Of a stretch of 64,000 nt of DNA, positions 27,588 to 36,936 are shown piece by piece (the first letter of the stretch is position 1; every line of letters begins with the position of its first letter). Source of the DNA: Nonomuraea fuscirosea. GTDB taxonomy: Bacteria > Actinomycetota > Actinomycetes > Streptosporangiales > Streptosporangiaceae. The notes under the pieces are model-generated. The model was given only the letters and a program-made list of their open reading frames with translations. It was not told where the DNA came from and ran no database searches. The stretch covers positions 1 to 64,000 of the forward strand of contig NZ_PVNG01000002.1 of NCBI RefSeq assembly GCF_003001935.1. Reading direction: 5' to 3'. The translations under genes were made by a program, and so were the position numbers.

Positions 27588-28778
27588 GTGCATGAAGAGA
27601 CCCTCCGCTCCGTGGTCGTGCTCGGCTCCACCGGTTCTGTCGGCACCCAGGCCCTCGACGTCATCGCCGCCAACCCCGGCGGCTTCAAGGTCGCCGCGCT
27701 GGCGGCCGGTGGCGGAAAGGTCGAGCTGCTGGCGCGCCAGGCGGCGGAGTTCGGGGTCGAGGCCGTGGCGGTGGCCGACCCCGCGGCCGTGCCCGCGCTG
27801 AAGGAGGCGCTGACCGCCCTCGGCGCCCGGCCGGTCGTGCTCGGCGGCCACGAGGGGGTCGCGCAGGTCGCGGGCTGGCCGTGCGACATGGTGCTCAACG
27901 GCATCACCGGCGCGCTCGGGCTGACCTCCACCCTCGTCGCACTCGAAGCCGGCCGCACGCTCGCGCTGGCCAACAAGGAGTCGCTGATCATCGGCGGGCC
28001 GCTGGTGAAGCGGCTGGCCAAACCCGGTCAGATCCTCCCGGTCGACTCCGAGCACTCGGCCCTGCAGCAGTCCCTGTGGGCCGCGGGGCCTTCCGGCTAC
28101 GACTCCTCGGCCGTCAAGCAGCTCGTGATCACCGCCAGCGGCGGGCCGTTCAGGGGCATGCGGCGCGAGGAGATGGCCGACGTCACGCCCGAGATGGCGC
28201 TGGCGCACCCCACCTGGTCCATGGGGCCGGCCATCACGATCAACTCCGCCACCCTGGTCAACAAGGGGCTGGAGGTGATCGAGGCGCACCTGCTGTTCGA
28301 CCTCGGCTTCGATCGCATCGAGGTGGTCGTGCACCCGCAGTCGGTGATCCACTCCATGGTCGAATACGTCGACGGCTCGACCATGGCCCAGGCCAGCCCG
28401 CCCGACATGCGGCTGCCGATCGCGCTCGCGCTCGGCCACCCCAGGCGCATCCCGGGCGCCGCGCGGCCCATCGACTGGACCAAGGCCCACACCTGGACCT
28501 TCGAGCCCCTCGACGACGTGGCCTTCCCCTCGGTCGCGCTCGCCCGGCACGTCGGCGGCGCGGGCGGCACCGCGCCCGCCGTCTACAACGCCGCCAACGA
28601 GGCCTGCCTCGACGCGTTCATGCGCGGCGGGCTGCCGTTCCTGGCCATCGTCGACACCGTGGCCAAGGTCGTCGAGGAGCACGAGGTGACCCCCGCCGAC
28701 TCCGTCGAAGAGGTGCTGGCGGCCGACGCCTGGGCTCGCGCCCGTGCGGCCGAACTCACAACCGGGCAGTCCCGCTAG
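27588..28778 (+). CDS. dxr: 1-deoxy-D-xylulose 5-phosphate reductoisomerase
   Basis: A 396-residue enzyme that converts DXP to 2-C-methyl-D-erythritol 4-phosphate with NADPH, the committed step of the MEP isoprenoid pathway. Recognisable are the N-terminal [17 protein letters not shown] nucleotide fold, [12 protein letters not shown], the metal/substrate loop [19 protein letters not shown] and [23 protein letters not shown]. The GTG at 27588 is preferred: a GACAAT element 7 bp upstream suggests a leaderless mRNA, and the longer frame adds 26 unconserved residues. ispG follows after 39 bp; in most actinobacteria a site-2 protease gene lies between them and is absent here. Confidence 0.95.
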   Translation: MHEETLRSVVVLGSTGSVGTQALDVIAANPGGFKVAALAAGGGKVELLARQAAEFGVEAVAVADPAAVPALKEALTALGARPVVLGGHEGVAQVAGWPCDMVLNGITGALGLTSTLVALEAGRTLALANKESLIIGGPLVKRLAKPGQILPVDSEHSALQQSLWAAGPSGYDSSAVKQLVITASGGPFRGMRREEMADVTPEMALAHPTWSMGPAITINSATLVNKGLEVIEAHLLFDLGFDRIEVVVHPQSVIHSMVEYVDGSTMAQASPPDMRLPIALALGHPRRIPGAARPIDWTKAHTWTFEPLDDVAFPSVALARHVGGAGGTAPAVYNAANEACLDAFMRGGLPFLAIVDTVAKVVEEHEVTPADSVEEVLAADAWARARAAELTTGQSR

Positions 28779-28817
28779 CTACCTAAACTGGAAAGCGTCG
28801 TCACAGTAAGGGTTGAA

Positions 28818-29981
28818 ATGACTTCTGTAGCTCTCGGCATCCCGACGGTGCGCCCCAAGCCGCTCGCCGAACGCCGCCACTCCCGGCAGATCATGGTCGG
28901 CAGCGTGCCCGTGGGCGGCGACGCCCCCGTGTCGGTGCAGTCGATGACGACGACGGTGACCGCCGACGTCAACGCCACCCTGCAGCAGATCGCCGAGCTC
29001 ACCGCGTCCGGCTGCCAGATCGTCCGCGTCGCCGTGCCGTCCCAGGACGACGCCGACGCGCTGCCCATCATCGCCAAGAAGTCGCAGATCCCCGTGATCG
29101 CCGACATCCACTTCCAGCCGAAGTACGTCTTCGCCGCCATCGACGCGGGCTGCGCGGCCGTCCGGGTCAACCCGGGCAACATCAAGAAGTTCGACGACAA
29201 GGTCGGCGAGATCGCCCGCGCGGCGTCCGACGCCGGCGTCCCGATCCGCATCGGCGTCAACGCCGGCTCCCTAGACCCGCGCCTGCTGCAGAAGTACGGC
29301 AAGGCCACGCCCGAGGCGCTGGTGGAGTCGGCGCTGTGGGAGTGCTCGCTGTTCGAGGAGCACGGCTTCCGCGACATCAAGATCTCGGTCAAGCACAACG
29401 ACCCGGTCGTGATGATCAACGCCTACCGCCTGCTGGCCGCCGAGTGCGACTACCCGCTCCACCTCGGCGTCACCGAGGCCGGCCCGGCCTTCCAGGGCAC
29501 CATCAAGTCGGCCGTCGCGTTCGGCGCCCTGCTCGCCGAGGGCATCGGCGACACCATCCGGGTCTCCCTCTCGGCCCCTCCGGTGGAGGAGGTCAAGGTC
29601 GGCAACCAGATCCTGGAGTCGCTCGGGCTGCGCGAGCGCGGCCTGGAGATCGTCTCCTGCCCGTCGTGCGGGCGGGCGCAGGTCGACGTCTACACCCTCG
29701 CCGACCAGGTCCAGGCGGGCCTTGAGGGCCTGAAGGTGCCGCTGCGGGTGGCCGTCATGGGCTGCGTCGTCAACGGCCCGGGCGAGGCCCGTGAGGCCGA
29801 CCTCGGGGTGGCCTCCGGCAACGGCAAGGGCCAGATCTTCGTCAAGGGCGAGGTCATCAAGACGGTGCCGGAGTCGCAGATCGTGGAGACGCTGATCGAG
29901 GAGGCACTGCGCCTGGCCGACGAGATGGGCGTCGAGGTCGACCTCGACGACGACTCCGGCCCCACGGTCACCGTCGGCTGA
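28818..29981 (+). CDS. ispG: 4-hydroxy-3-methylbut-2-enyl diphosphate synthase (flavodoxin)
   Basis: A 387-residue iron-sulfur enzyme of the MEP pathway that reduces MEcPP to HMBPP. Conserved are [43 protein letters not shown] and the three [4Fe-4S] cysteines in CPSCGR (about residues 280-283) and [11 protein letters not shown] (about 315). An AAGG SD lies about 7 nt before ATG 28818. It is almost certainly cotranscribed with dxr. The last eight codons with the stop are repeated downstream of the gene. Confidence 0.96.
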   Translation: MTSVALGIPTVRPKPLAERRHSRQIMVGSVPVGGDAPVSVQSMTTTVTADVNATLQQIAELTASGCQIVRVAVPSQDDADALPIIAKKSQIPVIADIHFQPKYVFAAIDAGCAAVRVNPGNIKKFDDKVGEIARAASDAGVPIRIGVNAGSLDPRLLQKYGKATPEALVESALWECSLFEEHGFRDIKISVKHNDPVVMINAYRLLAAECDYPLHLGVTEAGPAFQGTIKSAVAFGALLAEGIGDTIRVSLSAPPVEEVKVGNQILESLGLRERGLEIVSCPSCGRAQVDVYTLADQVQAGLEGLKVPLRVAVMGCVVNGPGEAREADLGVASGNGKGQIFVKGEVIKTVPESQIVETLIEEALRLADEMGVEVDLDDDSGPTVTVG

Positions 29982-30044
29982 TCCCCGGCCCGGCCGTCAC
30001 CGCCGGCTGGTCCCCGACTCGGCCCCACGGTCACCGTCGGCTGA
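29958..30044 (+). repeat. triplicated 3' end of ispG
   Basis: The final 24 nt of ispG, GGCCCCACGGTCACCGTCGG plus CTGA (29958-29981), recur exactly at 30021-30044, with a diverged copy between them at 29987-30010 (GGCCCGGCCGTCACCGCCGG plus CTGG). Spacings are 29 and 34 bp. It resembles the behaviour of the repeat after the NB-ARC gene. Confidence 0.85.
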
Positions 30045-30066
30045 GCGTAGCTGCCTCGGCTCCGGG

Positions 30067-30855
30067 TCAGAGGTGGGGGAGGGTGTAGGCGGGGTCGGCG
30101 AACGCGCCGCCCTGGGGCGGGTCGCCGGTGAAGTGGGCGGCCGCTCCCGGGATGCGGTCGGCGAAGGCTTCGGCGTCGTCACGGGGGTGGTAGCCGAGGC
30201 GGTCGTCCAGCTCCCAGTAGCGGCGCGTGTTGGCCGACACCGCGTAGGGGGTGGCGAAGGTGAGGCCCGGCGTGGTCAGCGCGGCCCAGACGAAGCCGGC
30301 GCAGTCGCGCGGGCTGAGCCAGGTGGCCAGATGGCGGGGCTCGCCGGGCTCCGGCTCCAGGCTGCCGATGCGCAGGCACACCACCTCCAGGCCGAACTTG
30401 TCGGCGTAGAGGCGGCCCAGTGCCTCCATCGCGACCTTGCTCACCCCGTAGAGGCCGTCGGGGCGCGGCGGCATGCCGGGGGAGACGGTCACACTCGCCG
30501 GGTAGCAGCCGGTCAGGCGGTTGCTACTGGCCAGCACCACACGCCTGACGCCGGTGCGGCGTGCCGCCTCCAGCACGTGGTGGGTGCCCGTCACGTTGGC
30601 GTCGAGCAGGTCGGGCAGCGGGGCCTCGTCGGGCACGCCGGACAGGTGGACGATCGCGTCGGCTCCGGGCAGCAGGGCCGCCACGTCGCCGGGTCCGGTC
30701 AGCTCGGCCTGATGGACCTCCTCGTTGGCGCCCGCGGCGGACAGCGGCACGCGGTCGACCGAGATCAGCCGGCGCAGGCGGCGGCGTAGCGGCTCGCGTA
30801 GCACGGACCCGACCGCGCCGGCGGCCCCGGTGAGAAGGACGGTCTGCATGGTCAT
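30067..30855 (-). CDS. NAD-dependent epimerase/dehydratase (uronate dehydrogenase-like)
   Basis: A 262-residue extended short-chain dehydrogenase. The Rossmann motif is TGAAGAVGSVLREPL (about residues 9-23), with ASSNRLTGCY, the catalytic pair YGVSKVAME (about 134-138) and a C-terminus (RDCAGFVWAAL ... YAVSANTRRYWELDDRLGYHPRDDAEAFADRI) matching uronate dehydrogenase-type enzymes that oxidise hexuronates to lactones. The substrate is not certain. Start is ATG 30855 or 30849; neither has an SD. It stands alone on the minus strand, between ispG and a secreted hydrolase. Confidence 0.82.
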   Translation of the reverse strand: MTMQTVLLTGAAGAVGSVLREPLRRRLRRLISVDRVPLSAAGANEEVHQAELTGPGDVAALLPGADAIVHLSGVPDEAPLPDLLDANVTGTHHVLEAARRTGVRRVVLASSNRLTGCYPASVTVSPGMPPRPDGLYGVSKVAMEALGRLYADKFGLEVVCLRIGSLEPEPGEPRHLATWLSPRDCAGFVWAALTTPGLTFATPYAVSANTRRYWELDDRLGYHPRDDAEAFADRIPGAAAHFTGDPPQGGAFADPAYTLPHL

Positions 30856-31004
30856 GGGGTGAGTCTGGCAGTGGGCACCGACATTCCCCGACGTCACTCC
30901 TTGTCATTGATCGATTACAGATTGGCAAGCTTTTCGCCATACCCGGAACCGTTCCAGGCCGCTCGCGGGAGCATCGCAAGGCCTATGACAAGGGAGGGGG
31001 CCGG

Positions 31005-32615
31005 GTGAAGCGGGTAGCTGGGGTTGTCGCCGGGATGGCGGTGCTGATGGCCGGGATGGCCGGCGCGGACGGTGCGGCGGTGGCCGAAGGGGGAGCGGCG
31101 GCGGTGGCCGGCCGGCCGGTGGCGGCGGTGGTGTGGGGGGCCTGTCCCAAGGTGGCCGGCAAGACGGCGTCGGCGGAGCTCGAATGCGGCACCGTACGCG
31201 TGCCGCTCGACCACCGCCAGCCCAGGGGCCAGTCGATCAAGATCGCCGTCAACCGGATCAAGGCCAAGGTGGCGCGGGACGCCAACCACCTGGGCACGCT
31301 GCTGATCAACCCGGGCGGGCCCGGCTCTCCTGGGCGGGAGCTGACCGAGTTCGTGGCGACGTCCCTGCCCGCCGACGTGGCCGAACGGTACGACGTCGTC
31401 GGGTTCGACCCGCGCGGCGTCGGCGGCAGCGAGCCGGCCGTGCACTGCGTGGACCCGGACACGTACTACAAGGCCCCGAGGCCCGACGCGGTGCCGCACG
31501 GGCAGGCCGAGGAGCGGGCGCTGCTGCGCCGGGCCGCCGAGTACGCCACCGCGTGCGGCAACCGGTGGTCCTGGCTGCTGCCCCACCTGACCACCGAGAA
31601 CTCCGCCAGGGACATGGACGTCATCAGGGCCGCCCTGGGCGAGGAGAAGATCAGCTACCTCGGCTACTCGTACGGCACCTACCTGGGCGGCGTCTACGCC
31701 ACCCTCTTCCCGAACCGGGTCAAGCGCCTGGTGATGGACAGCATCGTCGACCCCACGGCCGTCTGGTACGAGTCCAACCTCAGGCAGGACCGCTCCTTCG
31801 AGCACCGCCACCGCCAGTTCCTGGCCTGGACCGCCAAGCATCACGGCGTCTACAGGCTGGGCGTCACCGCGAAGCAGACCGCGTTCGCCTACTACGCCAT
31901 GCGCGACCGGCTCCGCTCCCGGCCCGCCGGCGGGGTCGTGGGGCCGAGCGAGCTCGACGACACGTTCACGGTGGCCGGCTACAGCGACAAGGTGTGGCCC
32001 GTGTTCGCCCAGGCCTGGTCCGCGTACGTGCGCAGGGGCGAGGTCAAGGGCCTGACCGAGATCTACGAGCGGCACGGCAGGAACGACGCCTCCGACGAGA
32101 ACGGCTACGCCGTCTACCTGGGCGTCCAGTGCCGCGACGCGCAGTGGCCGCGCCAGTGGGCGACCTGGCGGACCGACATGGCCGCGCTGCACCAGCAGGC
32201 GCCGTTCCTGACCTGGCCGAACGCCTGGTTCAACGCCCCGTGCGCGTTCTGGCCGGTCAGGGGCGGCACGCCGGTGCAGGTGCACGACTCGCCGAAGCTG
32301 CCGCCGATCCTGATGCTGCAGTCCAGGCACGACGCGGCCACCCCGTACCGGGGCGCGCAGCGGATGGCGGCGCTCTTCCCGCGCTCACGCATGGTGCTGG
32401 AGGGCGGCGGCAACCACGGCGTCTCGCTGTCGGGCAACGCGTGCGTGGACGGGCACCTGGCGGCGTACCTGAGGGACGGCACCCTGCCGGCGAGGGGCGC
32501 GCGGTGCGCCGCGTCCGCCGAGCCCCGTCCGGCCGAGCGCATGACGTCTGAGGAGCCGAGGAGGCACGCGTTGCTGGGCATCCTGGGCGCGCTGGACAAG
32601 CTGGGCGGAGCCTGA
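31005..32615 (+). CDS. secreted alpha/beta hydrolase, tripeptidyl-aminopeptidase (TAP) type
   Basis: A 536-residue exported serine hydrolase of the SlpD/SlpE/Tap group. It has a signal peptide (residues 1-27), VPLDHRQPRGQSIKI, oxyanion loop LLINPGGPGSPG, FDPRGVGGSEPA, nucleophile elbow LGYSYGTYLGG (about 224), acid residue in MLQSRHDAATP (about 435) and His in GGGNHGVS (about 467) within the TAP-like C-terminal domain. Relatives remove tripeptides from secreted proteins or hydrolyse esters. A strong SD (GGGAGGGGG) precedes GTG 31005. Confidence 0.88.
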   Translation: MKRVAGVVAGMAVLMAGMAGADGAAVAEGGAAAVAGRPVAAVVWGACPKVAGKTASAELECGTVRVPLDHRQPRGQSIKIAVNRIKAKVARDANHLGTLLINPGGPGSPGRELTEFVATSLPADVAERYDVVGFDPRGVGGSEPAVHCVDPDTYYKAPRPDAVPHGQAEERALLRRAAEYATACGNRWSWLLPHLTTENSARDMDVIRAALGEEKISYLGYSYGTYLGGVYATLFPNRVKRLVMDSIVDPTAVWYESNLRQDRSFEHRHRQFLAWTAKHHGVYRLGVTAKQTAFAYYAMRDRLRSRPAGGVVGPSELDDTFTVAGYSDKVWPVFAQAWSAYVRRGEVKGLTEIYERHGRNDASDENGYAVYLGVQCRDAQWPRQWATWRTDMAALHQQAPFLTWPNAWFNAPCAFWPVRGGTPVQVHDSPKLPPILMLQSRHDAATPYRGAQRMAALFPRSRMVLEGGGNHGVSLSGNACVDGHLAAYLRDGTLPARGARCAASAEPRPAERMTSEEPRRHALLGILGALDKLGGA

Positions 32616-32684
32616 CGTCAAGAAAGGGTTACCGTCGGCAGTTCCAGATGAGCCATTCGGTGACCCTTCGCGTAGTCTGACCGT

Positions 32685-33530
32685 GTGATGCTGCGTACAT
32701 CGGCGTCGCGCGTGCTCGACGACAACGACCGGGACGAAGTTCTCGCGCTGCTGGACTCCGACCCGGTCGCCAACGTCTTCGTCTCCTCCCGAGTGCGGGC
32801 CGTCGGACTCAACCCGGCGAGACTCGGCGGACAGATGTGGGGATTCGGGCCGCGCGGTGGCCTCGTGTCGCTCTGTTACGCCGGGGCCAACATGGTGCCG
32901 GTCAACGCCGGTCCCGAAGCCGTGCACGCCTTCGCCGACCGCGCGCGCAAACAGGGCCGGCGGTGCTCGTCGATCGTGGGCCCCGCCGACGCCGTCTCGC
33001 TGCTCTGGGAGCGGCTGGAGCCGCACTGGGGGCGGGCGCGGGCGATCCGCTGGGCACAACCGGTCATGGCGATCTCGCACCGGTCGCCGGTGCCGCCCGA
33101 CCCGCTGGTGCGCAGGGTGCGGCCGGACGAGTTCGACATCCTGCTGCCGGCCTGCGTGGCCATGTTCACGGAGGAAGTCGGGGTCTCGCCCAACCTCGGT
33201 GACGGCGGCGCGCTCTACCGCACGCGGGTGGCCGAGCTGATCAGGATCGGGCGCTCCTACGCGCGCGTCGAGGACGGTCGGGTCGTGTTCAAGGCCGAGG
33301 TGGGGGCGGTCACGCCGCACGCCTGCCAGATCCAAGGGGTCTGGGTGGCGCCCGAACTGCGGGGCAAGGGCCACGCGGTGGCCGGCATGGCCGCCGTGGT
33401 CGACGCCGCGATGAGCTGCTTCGCGCCCATCGTCACGCTCTACGTCAACGACTACAACCACGCGGCGCGCTCGGTCTACCGCAGGGTGGGCTTCCGCGAG
33501 GTCGACACCTTCATGTCCGTGCTCTTCTAG
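32685..33530 (+). CDS. GNAT family acetyltransferase (Rv2867c-like)
   Basis: A 281-residue protein with an N-terminal DUF4081-like region (DNDRDEVLALLDSDPVANVFVSSRV) and a C-terminal GNAT fold with the acetyl-CoA loop VWVAPELRGKGHAVAGMAAVVD (about 223-240) and YVNDYNHAARSVYRRVGFREV. It matches the gene found next to ispG in mycobacteria and other actinobacteria, marking this as the standard dxr-ispG locus rather than a moved copy. The substrate is unknown. TAGTCT at 32671-32676 is 8 bp before GTG 32685, so the mRNA may be leaderless; ATG 32688 is an alternative start. Confidence 0.85.
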   Translation: MMLRTSASRVLDDNDRDEVLALLDSDPVANVFVSSRVRAVGLNPARLGGQMWGFGPRGGLVSLCYAGANMVPVNAGPEAVHAFADRARKQGRRCSSIVGPADAVSLLWERLEPHWGRARAIRWAQPVMAISHRSPVPPDPLVRRVRPDEFDILLPACVAMFTEEVGVSPNLGDGGALYRTRVAELIRIGRSYARVEDGRVVFKAEVGAVTPHACQIQGVWVAPELRGKGHAVAGMAAVVDAAMSCFAPIVTLYVNDYNHAARSVYRRVGFREVDTFMSVLF

Positions 33531-33550
33531 ACGCCCCCGGAGGTACGCGG

Positions 33551-35257
33551 TCAGCCGGGGACGCGCAGGACGAGCAGGGCCACGTCGTCGTCGTTGTCGG
33601 CCGGGCGGACACTCGCCAGGAACCGGTCGCAGAAGGCGGTCAGCGGCTGCCCGATCAGGCCCGCGGCGTGCCTGCTCAACCGGTCCAGGCCGTCGTCGAG
33701 CGCATGGCTGGGCGACTCGATCAGGCCGTCGGTGTAGAAGAGCACGGTGGAGCCCGGCGCCAGCGGGACCACGGCGTCCTCGCGGGGGAGGCGGTGGCCG
33801 GTGCCCAGCAGCAGCCCGCTCGCGGCCTCCAGGAAGAAGGCCCGCCCGTCGCTCTCGACCAGCAGCGGCGGCGGATGGCCGGCGTTCGTCCAGCGCAGCT
33901 GCCAGCCTCCGTTCGCGTGCTCCACGCGGGCGAAGACGACGGTGGCCATCGTCGGCTCCGCCATGCGGGCCACCGCCTGGTCGAGCCGGTCGAGGACCAT
34001 GCTGGGCGGCTCCTCCAGCTCTCCCGCGTACGCGCGCAGCATGTTGCAGACCTGCGCCATGCCCGCGGCGGCGTCGAGGTCGTGGCCGACCACGTCGCCG
34101 ATCACCAGGCCCGCGGTGCCGTCGGACATGACGAAGGCGTCGTACCAGTCGCCGCCGACCTGCGAGGCGTCAGGGGCGGGCACGTAGCAGGCGCGCATCT
34201 CCAGTCCGGGCACGGTGGGCAGCTGGGGCAGCAGGTGACGCTGCATGGTCTCGGCGACCCGCCGCTGCCGCTCGTACAGGCGGGCGTTGTCCAGCGCCAG
34301 CCCCGCCCGGCGGGCGATGTCCTCGGTCAGCAGCATGTCGTCGGTGGTGAACGGCTCGGCCCGCTCGGAGCGGCCGAGGGTGACCGCGCCGACCACCTCG
34401 CGCACGCCGCGGATCGGGGCGATGCACGCGGACCGGATGCCGGTGACCGCCATCAGGTGCTGCTGGGCGGCGGTGATGGCGGAGTCGGGGCGGCCCTCGT
34501 AGTCCTCGGGGCCCACCAGCGCGGCGGCGACCCCGCGCAGCGCCCGCGCCAGCGGCATCGGCGACTCCTGCGCCAGGGGCGGCAGCAGCTCCTCCAGCTC
34601 GGCCCGGTGGGTCAGGGTGCCGTTCTCGTAGTGGACCACGACCGCGCGGGAGACCGATCCCTCCTCGGTGAACAGGTCGATCACCACCCAGTCCGCCAGC
34701 AGCGGCACCACCAGCCGCACGAGCTGGCGCAGGGTCTCGTCGACGTCGAGGCTGGAGGTCAGCGTCGTGGTCGTCTCGGCGAGCAGGGCCAGCCGGTCGC
34801 GCTCCGACATCGGCTCATGGACGGGGGCCGGCTGCCACTGCTCGGTCGTGTCCGAGCCGGTCTCGTGGAAGATCACCAGGGCGCTGGTCAGGGAGTCGGC
34901 GTCGCCCTTGCACGGGGTGACCAGCCAGGAGATCCTCATCAGCGTGCCGTCTCCGCGCTCCAGCCACTGCTCCGCGCCCTGCGCGTTGCCGCCCGTGAGG
35001 AGAGGGCCGCGCATCTCGCAGCGGCTGCGGGGCAGCGGCTCGCCGCGCTCGCCGCGGTGCAGCAGGTCGTGGGCGTCGCGGCCCAGCAGCTCGTCCGCGC
35101 CGCGCCGGAGCAGCTGCTCGGCCCGCGGATTGACCTGCGTGATGCGGCCGCCGTCGTCCACCACGTAGGCCCCCGCGTCGACGAGGTCACGCAGCTCGAA
35201 GGAGCGTTTGCCGCCCATGGTGAGGGGCCGTTCGGCGTCTCCGGACGGCACGCTCAT
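33551..35257 (-). CDS. PAS-GAF-SpoIIE serine phosphatase (PP2C type)
   Basis: A 568-residue cytoplasmic signalling protein. A PAS domain (about residues 20-130, with AYVVDDGGRITQVNPRAEQLL) and a GAF domain (about 150-325) precede the PP2C/SpoIIE catalytic domain (about 345-568) with VGGDWYDAFVM, VIGDVVGHDLDAA, TNAGHPPPLL, VLFYTDGLIES and DDDVALLVLRV, whose aspartates bind two metal ions. Such phosphatases dephosphorylate anti-anti-sigma factors in partner-switching circuits; no anti-sigma gene is adjacent. Start ATG 35257 is chosen for its GGGAGAG SD over the upstream Met at 35296. Confidence 0.88.
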   Translation of the reverse strand: MSVPSGDAERPLTMGGKRSFELRDLVDAGAYVVDDGGRITQVNPRAEQLLRRGADELLGRDAHDLLHRGERGEPLPRSRCEMRGPLLTGGNAQGAEQWLERGDGTLMRISWLVTPCKGDADSLTSALVIFHETGSDTTEQWQPAPVHEPMSERDRLALLAETTTTLTSSLDVDETLRQLVRLVVPLLADWVVIDLFTEEGSVSRAVVVHYENGTLTHRAELEELLPPLAQESPMPLARALRGVAAALVGPEDYEGRPDSAITAAQQHLMAVTGIRSACIAPIRGVREVVGAVTLGRSERAEPFTTDDMLLTEDIARRAGLALDNARLYERQRRVAETMQRHLLPQLPTVPGLEMRACYVPAPDASQVGGDWYDAFVMSDGTAGLVIGDVVGHDLDAAAGMAQVCNMLRAYAGELEEPPSMVLDRLDQAVARMAEPTMATVVFARVEHANGGWQLRWTNAGHPPPLLVESDGRAFFLEAASGLLLGTGHRLPREDAVVPLAPGSTVLFYTDGLIESPSHALDDGLDRLSRHAAGLIGQPLTAFCDRFLASVRPADNDDDVALLVLRVPG

Positions 35258-35363
35258 GACCGGCTCTCCCTTCCCCCCTTTGCGCCTTCTACCCAATGAT
35301 CTCCCTTGTCACCGCAGGTGGGGTGGTTCCACCGGTGTTCACCCAGGGAGTGATGGTACGGCG

Positions 35364-35741
35364 TCAGACCCGGACAAGTTTGTCGAACAGGCGGGCCAGC
35401 TCGGTGTCCGGGTCGGCGGTCAGCCCCGCGTGCACCGGGCCGGCCTGGACGATCGTGCTGCGCGGGGCGGTCAGCCAGCGGAACCTGCCCCCGGGCGACT
35501 CGGCGGCCAGGGCGCCCGCCTCCTCGCCGCAGGCCAGCTCGTACGCGCTGAGCGCCCGGCGCACCCCCTCGACGTCGGCATGGGGGTCGAGGGCCCGCAG
35601 CCGCGCCGGGTCCAGCGCCACCCGGGCGCACAGGTAACCGCGCGGCTGGCAGTAGAGCAGCACGCCGGCGTTGATCAGCTCGCCCCGCTCGACCTTGGGC
35701 ATCACGCGGATCACCGCGTACTCGTAGACGTCCCTGCTCAC
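35364..35741 (-). CDS. DUF3037 family protein
   Basis: A 125-residue protein beginning SRDVYEYAVIRVMPKVERGELINAGVLLYC, the mark of DUF3037, a family of unknown biochemical role. Its GTG start at 35741 overlaps the stop of the HipA-like gene by 4 bp, so the two are translationally coupled. The pair HipA-like plus DUF3037 recurs across actinobacteria, which argues for joint function. No catalytic or DNA-binding motif is visible. Confidence 0.82.
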   Translation of the reverse strand: MSRDVYEYAVIRVMPKVERGELINAGVLLYCQPRGYLCARVALDPARLRALDPHADVEGVRRALSAYELACGEEAGALAAESPGGRFRWLTAPRSTIVQAGPVHAGLTADPDTELARLFDKLVRV

Positions 35742-36553
35742 CGGTCGCCGCCTCCCCGCCAGAACTCGCCGACCGATCCAGGGCCGGCCTGGCGGCCCCG
35801 CTCCTGCCCGCCGGTGACCAGCCAGCCGCCAGGACCGTGGGCCCGCAGCAGCAGATGGTCGACGTACGCCGCGCGTACCTCGTCCGGGGAGCCGAAACCC
35901 GGCTCGCCGGCCAGCCACTCGTCCGGCACCAGCGCCGTCACCTCCGACAGCAGCTCGCGGGTGATCTTCCCGGCCAGCTCGGCGCCCGCCGCGCCCACGT
36001 CGCCCGCGAAGGGGGCGAGCACGTGATCGCCCGCGTCGAACGGCCGCTGGGGGTCGGCGGTGCGCCAGTTGTGGTGGAACCACAGCGCGGCGCCATGGTC
36101 GATCAGCCAAATCTCGTGGTGCCAGACGAGCAGGTTGGGGTTGCGCCAGCTGCGGTCGATGTTGTGGATCAGGCCGTCGAACCAGATCACCCTGGCCGCG
36201 AACACCGGATCGGCCACCCAGCCCAGCGGCTCGAACCCGAGCGCGCCGGGCAGGAAGTCCACCGCCAGGTTGAGCCCGGTGCTGGCCTTGAGCAGGTCCT
36301 GGACCTCCTCGTCCGGCTCCCTGGCGCCCAGTTGCGGATCGAGGTCGATGAGCTTGAGCTCGGGCGTGCGCAGCCCCAGCCGGCGGCCCAGCTCGGCGGC
36401 GATGATCTCGGCGACGAGCACCCTGCGGCCCTGGCCGGCCTCGCGGAACTTCACCACGTACGTGCCGAGGTCGTCGGCCTCGACGACGCCGGGCAGCGAC
36501 CCGCCCTCCCGCAGCGGAGTCACGTAACGGGTGGCTGTGATCTTTTCCAGCAC
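35738..36553 (-). CDS. HipA-like kinase-fold protein
   Basis: A 271-residue protein of the HipA_2 type. Kinase-like elements include GTYVVKFREAGQGRRVLVAEIIAAELGRRLGL (nucleotide/Lys segment, about 29-60), a catalytic-loop-like FDGLIHNIDRSWRNPNLLVWHHE (about 125-147) and a metal-loop-like IDHGAALWFHH (about 150-160). It is shorter than HipA (about 440) and no HipB antitoxin is adjacent; instead it is coupled to a DUF3037 protein. HipA proper phosphorylates glutamyl-tRNA synthetase; activity and target here are unknown. Confidence 0.8.
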   Translation of the reverse strand: MLEKITATRYVTPLREGGSLPGVVEADDLGTYVVKFREAGQGRRVLVAEIIAAELGRRLGLRTPELKLIDLDPQLGAREPDEEVQDLLKASTGLNLAVDFLPGALGFEPLGWVADPVFAARVIWFDGLIHNIDRSWRNPNLLVWHHEIWLIDHGAALWFHHNWRTADPQRPFDAGDHVLAPFAGDVGAAGAELAGKITRELLSEVTALVPDEWLAGEPGFGSPDEVRAAYVDHLLLRAHGPGGWLVTGGQERGRQAGPGSVGEFWRGGGDR

Positions 36554-36582
36554 GAGACGAGGCTATCGCCCCTTGAGCGGCA

Positions 36583-36936
36583 CTACGCCCGGTGGCCGGG
36601 GCCGTCCGGAGCGGCCGTCTCTTCGCGGGCGGGCTCGTCGTCGAACGCGCGGGCCAGTGCCACGATCCGCTCCAGGGCCGCCGCGTGCCGGCGGAACGCC
36701 TCCCGCCCCTCGGGGGTGAGCCGCACGTACGTACGCCGTGCGCGCCTGTCCTGACCCTTGCGCACCACCACGTAACCGGCGCCGGCCAGGGCGGAGACCT
36801 GCTTGGACAGGGCCGAGTCGCTGGTGCCGACGGAGTCGCGCAGGAAGCCGAAGTCCACCCAGTCGGCCGGGGCCAGCGCCGCCACGACCGCCAGCCTGGC
36901 CGGCACGTGCAGGAACTCGTCGAACTGAGGGTCCAT
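36583..36936 (-). CDS. winged-helix transcriptional regulator (HTH_27/MarR-like)
   Basis: A 117-residue regulator: DEFLHVPARLAVVAALAPADWVDFGFLRD, then SALSKQVSALAGAGYVVVRKGQDRRARRTYVRLTPEGREAF (wing near residues 58-80). These small one-domain regulators typically sit beside a membrane protein. The ATG at 36936 overlaps the TGA of the upstream membrane-protein gene (ATGA), so both come from one mRNA whose promoter holds two tandem palindromes, the likely autoregulatory operator. Confidence 0.87.
   Translation of the reverse strand: MDPQFDEFLHVPARLAVVAALAPADWVDFGFLRDSVGTSDSALSKQVSALAGAGYVVVRKGQDRRARRTYVRLTPEGREAFRRHAAALERIVALARAFDDEPAREETAAPDGPGHRA

Noticed and set aside
30915..32330. 471-codon minus-strand ORF opposite the TAP-like hydrolase
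   Set aside because: It is a shadow; the plus strand has a signal peptide, SD and a complete Ser-Asp-His triad.
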